Positions 47,840 through 58,807 of a DNA stretch of 64,000 bases are shown piece after piece. Each line of letters starts with the position of its first letter. Position 1 is the first letter of the stretch. Source of the DNA: Entrophospora sp. SA101 (Eukaryota; Glomeromycota; Glomeromycetes; Entrophosporales; Entrophosporaceae); the NCBI GenBank assembly GCA_958430865.1, contig CAUDNR010003090.1:16003-80002 (forward strand), written 5' to 3'. A model generated the notes under the pieces. The model was not told the DNA's origin. It ran no database searches and was given only the letters and a program-made list of their open reading frames with translations. The position numbers were made by a program, and so were the translations under genes.

Positions 47840-49310
47840 TCATATACAGTTAAATTTAAATTGACAAATGTAAAGCCTCGCGCTTCACACATTTTTTTTT
47901 TAGACAATCCTATTATATAGCTAACCCAACAACCAATTGTGGAACCATCTTCCCAAAAAAATGTCTCTAACAATATCAGGATTACTCTACCACCTCCAAC
48001 AACTTTACAAGGTAATAATAATAGCAATTCCGTTAGACTCGATGATTCACTAAACAACTTGCCAATTATTTATTTGATATCCTCTGCTTCTAAACAATAA
48101 TAATTCTATGTTTTCCAGTCTTCTTCCTAAACAATCATCATCTCTTGCACCACTATATAGTAATATTAATAATAATAGAGTTGAACTGCCTTCCATTGAA
48201 GGTTTGGGTCATAATAGTCATAACAATTTCATATTCCCCAACGTCATTAATTCTTTCACTACTGACGCAAATAGCAACAATTTAATAGACTCTCTAACTT
48301 CAAATTATGTGTCTGTTACAGCAACACTTTCTAATAATAACAGTAACGATCAATTTCCAACTTTGTCATCTTCATCACCAATATTGTTACACTCCACTTA
48401 CTAGATTATCATCAGTGTCAATTACATCTTTATCATCTTTAACACAGTTTTTAGACGAAATATGACTAATAATATTAATGATATTGATGATAGTAGTTTT
48501 TATCATTACAATAATAAGAATGATTGTCATCAAAATGATGATGATAATGAAGTTGTTGAAGGTGATGAAGTAATGGAAGAAGTTATTATTAATGATAATA
48601 ATGAAATTGGTAATAAATTTACTTGTAATAATCATAATAAAAAAATAAAAAAAATAAAAAACAAACATAAGAAAATTGTCAAGAACAACATCATCATTTA
48701 GGTAAAATAAATTAAAGTAAAATTTTTCTTCCATTTTACTTTAAACTTTTAAAATTCACAACTAACACACATGTTGATAAAAATAGATCAATTAGTTTAT
48801 AGCTCCAAAGAAGTTCTTCCATCTTTGGAATTTAATCGAACGGTTAATTGGAAATTTGGATATTGGCTAAACATTTATCTTGGGAAAATTTAAAAGTTAG
48901 AAAAAGATTTTTATGAGGTACTGACATATATCTATTGATGATTCTGATGTTGTAACAGGTATATTGGAAAAAGAGAGTGAATGAGTAGATGGATGGATGA
49001 TGGGATTAATACATTGATTATAAATTTCTGATTTTTTGTTCTTCTCCTTTTTTCTTCTTCTTATGATAATAAGTACTTATACATACAGGCAATTATATTC
49101 CAATTCAATATAATTTCAAATCTATTCCTGATTATCCAGATTATGACCTATGTGTGACTATTCGTGTCTGTCCAAACTATTTCAATACCCAAAATCAACA
49201 AGAAACAGTTATAAAAGTAGAGCTTGGGGGAATCATGATAGTGTTAGCTATAAATCGAAAAGATTGAAAAGATGTGAGCAAGCAATTAAACCAATAAAAT
49301 TTGTTGAATT
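47840..49310 (+). pseudogene. Asn/Ser-rich coding-like relic or unresolved gene
   Basis: The plus strand holds protein-like islands: LTQQPIVEPSSQKNVSNNIR with PPPTTLQGNNNSNSVRLDDS near 47930-48060; a 98-residue open frame at 48108-48404 starting MFSSLLPKQSSSLAPLYSN and containing VELPSIEGLGHNSHNN; an acidic/Asn-rich frame at 48462-48701 with a basic end; and NYIPIQYNFKSIPDYPDYDL with CVTIRVCPNYF near 49090-49190. Such low-complexity linkers are usual in fungal transcription factors, but I see no DNA-binding domain and stops divide the islands. Could be a decayed gene, or a gene with exons I did not resolve. Confidence 0.3.
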
Positions 49311-49347
49311 TAGATGTTTACGCATATATATTAAAATTATTTTATTA

Positions 49348-50732
49348 TTAGCATAATGAATTGTTTGGAAAAAGTAGTATTATTACCATTATCATCATTA
49401 TTATTTTTAATAATTTCATCACGTTTGTTTTTAGCAAAATCAAACAGCTCTCTACTAGTTGGTCTTTTTGATGGACTACATCCCAACACCTCTGCATCAT
49501 TTGCGCATAATCATCAGGCATTCCAGGTAGTATTGGTGGTCGTAAACCTTCACATATATCAAAAATCAAACGATGATTGTGAGCTCTATCATCAAATGGT
49601 GGATGACCTGCAAATATTTCCCACATTAACATCCCAACACTATAGATATCTGATTCTTTGGTGTTCTTCATGTTATTGCTTCTAAGTAGCTCAGGTGCAA
49701 TATATGATACAATTTCATAGACTTTATTTGATGACTTTTCATCAACTGGTCCACATAATCCTAAATCTGTAATATAACAACAACCTCCTTCCACAAGTAC
49801 ATTACCACTATGTAAATCACAATGGATTAAATCTTTTTTATGTATATCATTTAATGCATAACATAAATAAAAAAAGATTGCAATTCTGTAATTTAATGTT
49901 AAATTTAAATGATTTTTTTGCAAGTAACCTCTTAAATTTCCTTCTGATAAATAAATTAAAACCATTGCAAAATTCCCATTATCTGGGAATTTAGTTATAC
50001 CATAGCACTGAACAATCAATGATGATTTAATTTTATAATAATTCACTGCCTGAAAATAAATATAAAACAATTAGTATTATATAATACAGTATTGTTTATT
50101 TTGTTTTAATGACAACTACTAACCTCATCAAAAAAGCCTTTTCCTGGATTACTTGAATCATTTAAACTTTTTAATACTACCTTTTGCTCTCCAAAATAGC
50201 TAAATTCCCTTTTATTTTCGTTGTAATTAACTATTCTTCCTCTTGTCCATTTAGTAGTATAAATCGAACTAAATCCACCTTCAGTTAATTTTGTTATGTC
50301 TTCAAATTGTTCAAAAGGTATCCATTCTAAAATATAGTCTGGTAGAGATGATTTCATTTGACATTGTTGAATAAAGTTATCAACTATGTTATTTCCAGAT
50401 GTCCAAGTGGTGAAAAGACTCTGTAATTGTAAACTAATACAACCTTCACAGAATCTATCAGAGTATCTTGTCAATTTGCACTTGTTACATTGTTTTGATT
50501 TTCCCAATTTATATGTTGCATTCTGTAATTCAAAATCATAAATAAATATTTCTTCAAAAAATTCTTTTTCATTTTCAGAAAGCTCCTTGTTTTTTTCGAC
50601 CAATGAAAAAAAATAATCTTTTCTACTTTCTTTATCAGAATTAACATTAGCATTACTAAGTATTCCAGCATAAATTTTTAATAGAAATCTTTTTCTTTCT
50701 ATATAGTGATAACGATGATAATCGGTTAACAT
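49348..50732 (-). pseudogene. TKL-type protein kinase, copy 3, 3'-truncated
   Basis: The most intact N-terminal half of the three copies. One frame runs from MLTDYHRYHYIERKRFLLKI through NEKEFFEEIFIYDFE, CNKCKLTRYSDRFCEGC, TSGNNIVDNFIQQCQMKS, WIPFEQFEDITKLTEGGFSS and VVLKSLNDSSNPGKGFFDE, then the conserved intron. The second exon has LIHCDLHSGNVL, TDLGLCG, APELL, SVGMLMWEIF. It then shares with copy 1 the same one-base loss after RCWDV (near 49476), so the RPT motif is lost. Homology stops near 49372, inside the Asn-rich tail, and the frame ends in unrelated sequence. The ATG that starts copies 1 and 2 is present at about 50741 but out of frame here. Partial activity cannot be ruled out. Confidence 0.75.
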
Positions 50733-51720
50733 GTGACATTATATAAAAATGTAAAATATAAATTCGTTTAGTGGAGTTTTTTTTTTTGAGAATAACACAA
50801 AAGTGTTACGGTCCTTTCTAAATGTCGTATATTTTTACATTTTGTGTGCCCAAGTTTTGGAAATGTTGTAAATGAGGACTCGTTAAGACTTGAAATGGTA
50901 GATTCAGCGCAGTTACGGTAATAACAAATCACGAATCTTCTAAACATTTTGTTGCTCGACTTTAGTAAACTGAACTGTTGGGGAAAAATCAAAGGATAAT
51001 GAGTCTTTTTTTTTTTTTTGCTATGTTGGTTTGAAAATATTTTTGTTTTCCGAAAACGATAAATGGTTGTGGTTATTTTTACATTGTCGTATCATGCGAA
51101 TTCCCATTGCTATCTATTTGGCAACTGAAAAATTTATCAAAATGTCAGGGTTGAAATGAAATCGTGTTTCACTTTAGATTTTTTTTTTTTTTTTTTGCAG
51201 TGTCTATCGTTGTCTACTAGTATTTTTCGTCTTGTTCTGACGTTTCGGACCGTTCAAAATGACCAAAACTTATGATCTTCCTTGGAGCCTTTACATCAGA
51301 TCCCAAATAATCAGAGAGTTGTCACAAAACATATATTAATGCCAGTCTTAGTATATTTCGAGTCTGGGATTCAAAAACACTTTTTTTACATTTTATTTTG
51401 TTGTGATCGGTCAATTCAACGAACAATATGTAAAAATTTTATTTTTAATTTCCTTTCGGAGAAAGTAAATAAAATCCATCGATTAATCTTTACAAAAAAC
51501 ATAGTTGATTTTTTTTAACAATCGAAATTTGTAAATAAAATTTTGATATTTGCATGTAGCTTATTCTTCTATGGCAATAGACTTGGGAAAAAAAATCTAA
51601 TTGATCCAATTAACCTTTAATTTGGGATAAATAAATAAACACAATGAAAAGATCAATACAAAGGATTTAATTAAGAAAAAAAAGCTTTTCAACTTCCATT
51701 GGTTAGTTGGACATTTTAAT
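50733..51720. repeat. Upstream arm shared with kinase copy 2
   Basis: Inverted counterpart of 36640-37589. Also AT-rich with poly-T runs; no gene. Confidence 0.65.
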
Positions 51721-51941
51721 ATATTTGAAAAAATTAAACAAGTTCAATTAAATTAAATCAAATAAAATTAATTTTTTTAATAACAAGTCTGGTATTTATA
51801 ATGACAATTTTTAAATTGACATGTGTGACAAATTTTAATTTATTTCGTGCACACATAATTATGGTGTGGACGCGAACAATGAAATGAATTTTTAGTTAAG
51901 ATATATTATTAATATTTGACTATTCCCCTCCAATTAGAAAA

Positions 51942-52956
51942 ATGAAACAACAACTTAATGTTGCTTTATTAGTAGCAGATACATCCATACCTAAAGTATT
52001 GGAAAATTATAGAGATTATTATGTACAATTTACAAAATTTTTGAATAAAAATGAACATTATTTAATAAATTTGATGTTGTGTTGTGAATGAAATGAACTA
52101 TATTCAAATGATAAAGAATTAAAAGAAGATATTGATGTTATAATAATTACAGGCTCTTGTAAGAATTTTGGTAATAATAATTTAATATATATTTCCCTAG
52201 TGTGATCAATAATGTTTTTTTTAGCCTTTTCTGTTTACAAAGATGTTCCTTGGATTCATAAACTTGACAATTTCATTTCTTTAATTTATAATAGTTATTG
52301 TAAAGTTAAATTAGTTAGAATTTGTTTTGGTCATCAGATTATTGCTAAAGCTTTAGGCGGAAAAACTCTAAAAAATCAATTGGGATGGGAGGTATTGTTG
52401 TATTTATTATTTATTTAATTTTCAAAAAAATTTGTTATTCTAATAATGATTATAAATAGGTTACTGTCACTAATAAAACTAATAAAAAAGTTTTGGTAAT
52501 AAATTTCAAAATTATTCTCACAGTTAATTCATTGTTATTCACACATATACACTCACACACATATATTTTATATATATAATTTATTTTAAAACATCTTCAA
52601 GAAATGCATCAGGTAATAAATTATTAATTTATATAATTTACATAATTTACACAATTTATTTACTTGTTCACATATTCATGATTTATTGTGACAGGAACAT
52701 GTAACAAAAAATGCCATCAAATTTTATCAATTGGGGAAGTACAGATGTATCAAATACAAGGAATGTTTAAAGAAGAACATGTCTTGACTGTTCAAGCTCA
52801 TCCTGAATTTGTTAGTGGAAAAGGTGAAGGAAATAATTAAAAATCATTTGGAAAAGAAAATTTATACAAAAGAATTTGCAGATCAAAAAATCAACAGATT
52901 TAAAAGTTGATAATATATGGTTAGGAAAGAAGATTATAGAAATTTATGTATGGTAA
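51942..52956 (+). pseudogene. Class I glutamine amidotransferase-like, decayed
   Basis: Resembles the stand-alone fungal class I GATase-like proteins. It starts MKQQLNVALLVADTSIPKVL, meets an in-frame TGA at 52089-52091, and reads on as NELYSNDKELKEDIDVIIIT. After an intron come SFSVYKDVPWIHKLDNF and LVRICFGHQIIAKALGGKTL (nucleophile Cys in CFGHQ), then after two more introns LQEMHQEHVTK. Frame is then lost at an A run (text moves to MPSNFINWGSTDVS), and again before YQIQGMFKEEHVLTVQAHPE, which carries the catalytic His-Pro-Glu. The C-terminal WLGKKIIEIY ends at 52956. One nonsense and at least two frameshifts make it a pseudogene, unless the sequence has errors. Confidence 0.7.
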
Positions 52957-53252
52957 ATAATAAAATCTATATAATAAAATATTTTTATTTTTATTTATAT
53001 TAATTATTGTATTATAATTTGATAATAGATGAAATTCAAGATGGTGAAGATGAATGATTATTATTTTGAAATTCTATTCTTTGAAAAATTCCTTCCAAAT
53101 AAAAAAAATGAGTTATTTTATTTTTCATCAATTTTAGCCAAAAGTTCTGAATCACGAAAAATTGTATATTCCTATTATACAAAAAAAATTTTTTTTGTTA
53201 ATATATATAATATATATATAATGATAATGACTAGATGAAGTTTAATTAACTA
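52957..53252. other. Convergent intergenic region
   Basis: AT-rich, holds the 3' ends of the decayed GATase and of HSP10. No gene is supported. Confidence 0.35.
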
Positions 53253-53790
53253 TCAATATAAAATTACATCATCTCCAACTTTGATCACGCCTCCACCGTA
53301 TGAAGGAAGAAGAACACGATCACCAGGTTTTACTTGATTTGGAATGTGTTTTCCATCCTAATCACGTGATTCAAAAATATTAATGAATAAAATCGCAATG
53401 TGAAAAAGTAAAGTATGTATTTTTATTTTTTATACCTTATCTAAGGCACCTTTACCGGTGGCAATAACTTGACCTTCGTTAAGAGCTTCTAAAGCCTTTT
53501 CAGGAATTAATATCCCAGCAGCTGTTTTCTTTTATTATTTTGAGATATAATATGATGTGTAAATTTCATCATCATTATATTGAATAAATGTTTCTTTTTT
53601 TTTTCAACAATTAAATTTATTTATCTTACCTGCTGAGATTTAATACGTTGAACAAGTACTCTGTCAAGAAGTGGAACAATTGATTTTACATTTCTTGTTG
53701 CAGTTGCCTAAATTAAAAGTAGACAATATAAATATTAAAAAAACGTAATATTAATATATATATATATATATATAACATTATGCGTACCAT
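53253..53790 (-). CDS. HSP10: 10-kDa mitochondrial chaperonin (GroES/Cpn10)
   Basis: Lid of the mitochondrial chaperonin; forms a heptamer that caps HSP60. Four exons on the minus strand. The first coding exon is just the ATG (53790-53788), directly followed by the donor GTACGC. Exon 2 gives ATATRNVKSIVPLLDRVLVQ and RIKSQQ; exon 3 gives KTAAGILIPEKALEALNEGQ (mobile loop with the Ile-Leu-Ile that docks on HSP60), then VIATGKGALDK; exon 4 gives DGKHIPNQVKPGDRVLLPSY, GGGVIKVGDDVILY-stop. About 92 residues, a little short of the usual 100-105 because the N-terminus and the roof segment are compact. Divergent from HSP60 across 271 bp. Confidence 0.93.
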
Positions 53791-54061
53791 TTTATTTAAT
53801 TTTTTTTTGTAATGTTAACAGCAAAAAAAAAATTTTTTATTTCTAAAAAAATTTCTCGAGATTATATTTTATTTTTTCGTGTTGTGATACAATTATGAAC
53901 TTCTTTCGTCTTTAAAATTTTTTTATCATGGAAATTGATGGAAAGATTTTAGCTACCAATCAAATTTAAATCAATTTTTTCTTAATATATTGATTGATAG
54001 GAAAAAAAATTATTTCTTAAAATTCATCTAAAAAAATTTATCTAAACCTAAATTTAATAAA
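53791..54061. promoter_or_regulatory. Shared divergent promoter region of HSP10 and HSP60
   Basis: The 271 bp between the two start codons must contain the upstream signals of both genes, and both 5' UTRs. It is strongly AT-rich. I looked for a canonical heat-shock element of three alternating GAA/TTC pentamers and saw only imperfect pieces (TTTCTCGAGA near 53850, GAACTTCTTTCG near 53897). The regulatory role is inferred from gene arrangement. Confidence 0.6.
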
Positions 54062-56170
54062 ATGTATTGTGTTCCAAAACTTTTTAACAATAAATTTGCT
54101 ATTTCCACATCAACATCAAAAATTACTCATAAACTGATAAACAATTTATCAAAAGACTTTATCATTAATAACAAATCATCATTATCGCCTTTATCAAGAT
54201 ATTATGTTACTCATAAAGAACTAAAATTTGGTGTGGAAGGCCGTGCTTCTTTATTAAATGGTGTGGACATACTTTCTAAAGCTGTAGCTGTAACACTTGG
54301 TCCCAAAGGAAGAAATGTTTTAATCGAACAACCTTTTGGTAGTCCAAAAATTACAAAGGATGGAGTGACTGTTGCTAAAAGTATAACACTTAAAGATAAA
54401 TTTGAAAATCTTGGTGCAAGGTAAAAATCTTCGAAAAATAATAATAAGAATATATCAAGCCTTTCATCACATGATTAATCAGTGTTACATATATATATAT
54501 ATATATGTATGTATGTAATTTTTTTTTTTTGATTTTAGGCTTGTTCAAGATGTTGCAAATAAAACTAATGAAATTGCAGGTGATGGAACAACAACTGCAA
54601 CAGTACTTACTCATGCAATTTTTGTTGAAGGTGTTAAAAATGTTGCTGCTGGATGTAATCCCATGGATCTTAGGCGTGGAGTTCAAATGGCTGTTGATGC
54701 CATTGTTAAATATTTAAGGGAAAATAGTCGTGTTATTACCACAAGTGAAGAAATTGCCCAGGTAAATAAATGATATTTATAGACTGGTTAAATGTTATTA
54801 GTTAAAATTAACTAAAAAAAATTTTATCTAGGTTGCCACAATCTCTGCTAATGGTGATATACATGTAGGAAACCTTATAGCCAATGCTATGGAAAAAGTT
54901 GGTAAAGAAGGAGTTATCACTGTTAAAGAAGGGAAAACAATAGATGATGAATTAGAAATTACAGAGGGAATGCGATTTGATCGTGGATATATTTCTCCAT
55001 ATTTTATCACTGATACTAAATCTCTAAAAGTAGAATTTGAAAAACCATTGATTCTTCTATCAGAGAAAAAGATTTCTGTTCTACAAGATATTTTGCCAGC
55101 CTTAGAAACATCAGCACAACAACGTAGACCACTATTAATTATTGCTGAAGACATTGATGGTGAGGCATTGGCTGCATGTATATTGAACAGACTTCGTGGT
55201 AATCTTCAAGTTGCAGCAGTTAAAGCACCTGGGTTTGGAGATAATAGAAAATCCATTTTAGGAGATTTGGCTATTTTGACTGGTGGCACAGTTTTCTCTG
55301 ATGAATTAGACATTAAACTTGAACGAGCAACACCTGATTTATTTGGATCAACTGGGTCAGCCACAATTACCAAAGAAGATACAATTTTTCTTAATGGAGA
55401 TGGAACAAAAGAAAGTATTCATCAACGTTGTGAACAAATACGTGCAGCTATAAATGATCCTACTGTGTCTGAATATGAAAAAGAAAAATTACAAGAACGT
55501 TTAGCAAAATTATCTGGTGGTGTAGCAGTGATCAAAGTGGGTGGTTCATCAGAACTTGAAGTTGGAGAGAAAAAGGATAGATTTGTTGATGCATTGAATG
55601 CAACAAGAGCTGCAGTTGAAGAAGGAATTGTACCTGGTGGTGGTGTTGCACTTTTGAAATCAATAAAATGCCTTGATAATTTAAAAACAAGTAATTTTGA
55701 TCAACAATTAGGTATCAATATTATCAAATCAGCCCTTACAAAACCAGCAAAAACAATTGTTGACAATGCAGGTGAAGAAGGTGCAGTAATTGTTGGTAAA
55801 CTGTTAGATGGTCATGTAAGTGATTTCAATTATGGCTATGACTCTGCTACTGGAGAATATGGAGATATGATTTCTCGTGGTATTGTTGATCCTTTAAAAG
55901 TTGTCAGGACTGCTCTTGTTGATGCTTCAGGTGTTGCAAGTTTGTTAACAACAACAGAATGTATAATCGTTGAAGCACCAGGTAAACTATTATTATTACT
56001 ATTACTATTACTATTATTACTATTATTATTATTACTATTATTATTATTATTATTACTATTATTATTATTATTGATATAAATTAATTTATTTACTAGATGA
56101 GAACAAAAATGCTGGGGTAGGTGGAATGGGTGGAATGGGAGGTATGGGAGGTATGGGAGGGATGATGTAA
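54062..56170 (+). CDS. HSP60: 60-kDa mitochondrial chaperonin (GroEL/Cpn60)
   Basis: Folds imported proteins in the mitochondrial matrix using ATP. Exons 54062-54420, 54539-54761, 54832-55981 and 56097-56170 give 601 residues. The first about 57 residues are Lys/Ser/Asn-rich with few acids, ending near [13 protein letters not shown], a typical mitochondrial presequence. The ATP site follows: [28 protein letters not shown] and [11 protein letters not shown]. Apical-domain text includes [20 protein letters not shown] and [20 protein letters not shown]. Return of the equatorial domain: [20 protein letters not shown] and [19 protein letters not shown]. The C-terminus is a GGM repeat ending GGMM-stop, as in GroEL-type proteins. 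The last exon is separated by an intron made mostly of TTA/CTA triplets. Confidence 0.97.
55985..56077. repeat. TTA/CTA triplet repeat filling the last HSP60 intron
   Basis: About 30 triplets of TTA and CTA begin within five bases of the donor GTAAAC and occupy most of the 115-bp intron. The splice sites themselves are canonical. Confidence 0.85.
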
Positions 56171-57420
56171 TGAATAGATTACCAAGTAATCTTGAACTAT
56201 GCAATCGATTTTGGTAATATTAATTAATTTGTTATAAAGCAATACAATGTTTTGATTGATTATCATTATTTTTTTATAATTTCCTGCTTTTCAAAATTTT
56301 TATGTTCAAACCATTTTTGCAATCTTATATGGCATGTTGCAACAAAGTGAACATTTCTACTACCAAGAATTTCAGGGTTCAACATCATCATCATATTATT
56401 ACTATTAATAATTTTATAATGTCCCATCTGTTATCTTTGTTTTTTCTTTAATGGTATATTGAACTACTTCTATATAAAAACAATTAATATGAAACTAATT
56501 TATATTGGATCTACTATGGAACCCAATAATTACAGCATCATCAAAAGCATTTTGAAAAAGGAACAAGGTGAGAAAACTGCTCCCTATATTTTGATGCTCA
56601 GATACTTGAGCTTATCTAAGAAAAGAAGGATTACCTACGAATTTATCAGAAGAAAGAAAAACCATAACCAATAAAAGAACATTAATGCAAAGCCATGAAG
56701 AACCTAGTAAGAAAAGAAAATTTGGAAGAGAAATAGTTTACTACTTAACTTAGGTTAATTATCAGCATAGATGAGTGTCCCACATCATATAAATTTTCAT
56801 ATGGATGGTTGGGGGTGTTACAAATTATAATAAACACAAAAATAGTTGACCACATATAGTTGACTTGGTCTAAAGACCTCCTAAATTTTGCATAAATGTT
56901 AAAAGTATAAAAGTCACTTTCTGTCCTACCTTTAAAAAAATAGCATCATTAGTTGATAGAATAGGCTTTAATTTTAATGCAATAATGAGATTTTCTCAAA
57001 AAAATTATTTGTTGTAGAGTTCTATTACATATTTCGGCTACCAGTCATTACTAAATTTAGACAAAATTATTACTAAATGTAGACTAGTTCACGACCATCA
57101 TATCTAAATTTGGCAATAAGAAATAATCTGGGCACTTCTCTCTTAAGTCTCGCATTTTCTTTTGAAGCATATAATCCTGGTGTGGTCAAAATTCAGAAGG
57201 TTGCTAATGAACCTTTTGCTGAATTCAATTTATTGAAAACTAGGAGAGCAGATATTTTTAAAAAATTAAGGCTTTATTTATTTTAGTCTTAACACCTCCT
57301 TCTCTGGATTATAATAGGCAAGAATACCTTTATAACATTATCTGTCCATTGGTAAAGGATGAAATTAAAGACATTACTTGTCCAAAACCAACATAAAACT
57401 TTCATGAATGTATCAAAATA
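56171..57420. other. Intergenic, no gene supported
   Basis: Short frames (for example 56459-56674) have no motif. No clear repeat structure by eye. Confidence 0.4.
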
Positions 57421-57699
57421 ATATATTATGATAGTAAAAGAAATTCCAGCACCTGAAAATAATCAAGAATTAATACAATTAAAAAAGAACCGGAAGAAAT
57501 GCTAGTAGAGTTGATTAAGAATAAAAGTCCAATAACAGATGAATATAGAGATGATATAATTGATAATTTATTAATAACAAAATTGAAATTACAAAAAGAA
57601 AAGCCTTGAAAATAACATTGCTGAATTTAAAGCTCCTAATGGGTCGGGTTCGGGTTGATTTCGGGTTAATAAGAAAATTTTGTGATTTACATAATAATA

Positions 57700-58055
57700 A
57701 ATTTCCATGGAGGTTGCCATTTTCCTCAAAGACATACAAGATAAATTAAAATTATCAATCCCTACTAGAAAAATTCATAATGTATTTACTGAGAACATCG
57801 CAGATTCTTCTATTCATATTATTGTCAATCAGCCTTCTGGTAAGTGAGTTTGTAAGAAAATTAGTCAATGCAAGTGAATGTGTTTTGGCTTGATTTCTCT
57901 TCCACAATAATATCATATATTTATTCTTATGCAATAATATTAAATTCTTTTGTTAGCAGGGCAAGGTAACTCCACCAATGTATTTTCCCTGATTGAGGAA
58001 CTTAATAATAAAGTGGAAAGCGGTTTTAGAAATGTTGATAATAAAGTGAGATAAG
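57700..58055 (+). pseudogene. Crinkler-like N-terminal domain fragment
   Basis: A plus-strand frame reads DKLKLSIPTRKIHNVFTENI followed by ADSSIHIIVNQPSG up to a donor GTAAGT near 57841. After an intron the text continues QGNSTNVFSLIEELNNKVES with GFRNVDNKV before frame is lost. A run ending in an x-HIIV-x-x-P segment is the usual end of the ubiquitin-like N-terminal domain of fungal crinkler (CRN) proteins. The segment before it, near 57480-57610, is open but unassignable. Only a fragment is present, with no recognisable C-terminal effector domain. Confidence 0.4.
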
Positions 58056-58067
58056 TTTTACTGGGTC

Positions 58068-58162
58068 CCATCCACTTTACCGACAACCACTTTACTGACA
58101 ACCACTTTACCGGCAGGACACTTTACCGGCAGGACACTTTTACCGACAGGATACTTTGCCAA
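58068..58162. repeat. Minisatellite, about 15-17 bp units
   Basis: Six units in a row: CCACTTTACCGACAA, CCACTTTACTGACAA, CCACTTTACCGGCAG, GACACTTTACCGGCAG, GACACTTTTACCGACAG and a partial GATACTTTGCC. The GC content is higher than the surroundings. Confidence 0.85.
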
Positions 58163-58199
58163 CAAGCATTGTGTTAACAATTTACCAAGGACTGTGTGA

Positions 58200-58800
58200 A
58201 GACCTGGATAACTCTATATAGAAGCTAAAAGTTTGATTTTTTACAGGCAAGTTAAATCAACTGTTGACTAGCCTTGTCCTACAAATCATTAACTAATAAC
58301 ACAACTTATTATCCTTACTTTGCATCAAAAACCAGTTCATAAAAATACATTATAGATACATGTGTAATATTTTTTTTTTGTCTAACGAAATTGATATTTA
58401 TTGTTATGTTTTGCTATTTCGTTATTTTAATTAATAATATGTCTAATTTGCATCTTACGATACGTTGATTTGTTCATGTGATTTATTAAAGAGTATAAAT
58501 AATAATTTGAAATAACAAATCTTTAACATTTAACTTTGCACAAAACGGAGAACTCATAAAATGATGTTTATATAAAATCCATGAATTTATTTTAGGGGAG
58601 GGAGATATTAATAAAAGTACAAAAATGAGAATAAAATAAATAAAGAAACTCTTTTTTGGATTAAATGAAAAAGGCCATCATTATATATACAACAATTTAT
58701 CATTCATTATATCAAAAATTATTAAATTAAAAAATATATATATAAATATATACATATATTAAATAAATAATAAATCTAATAATTACAAGACAAAATGTAT
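58200..58800. other. Intergenic, no gene seen
   Basis: AT-rich 3' flank of the TBC gene with no coding signal. Confidence 0.35.
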
Positions 58801-58807
58801 ATTATTT

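Noticed and set aside
55836..56204. Asn-rich minus-strand frame across the HSP60 3' end
   Set aside because: Antisense of the TTA/CTA intron repeat and the GGM tail.
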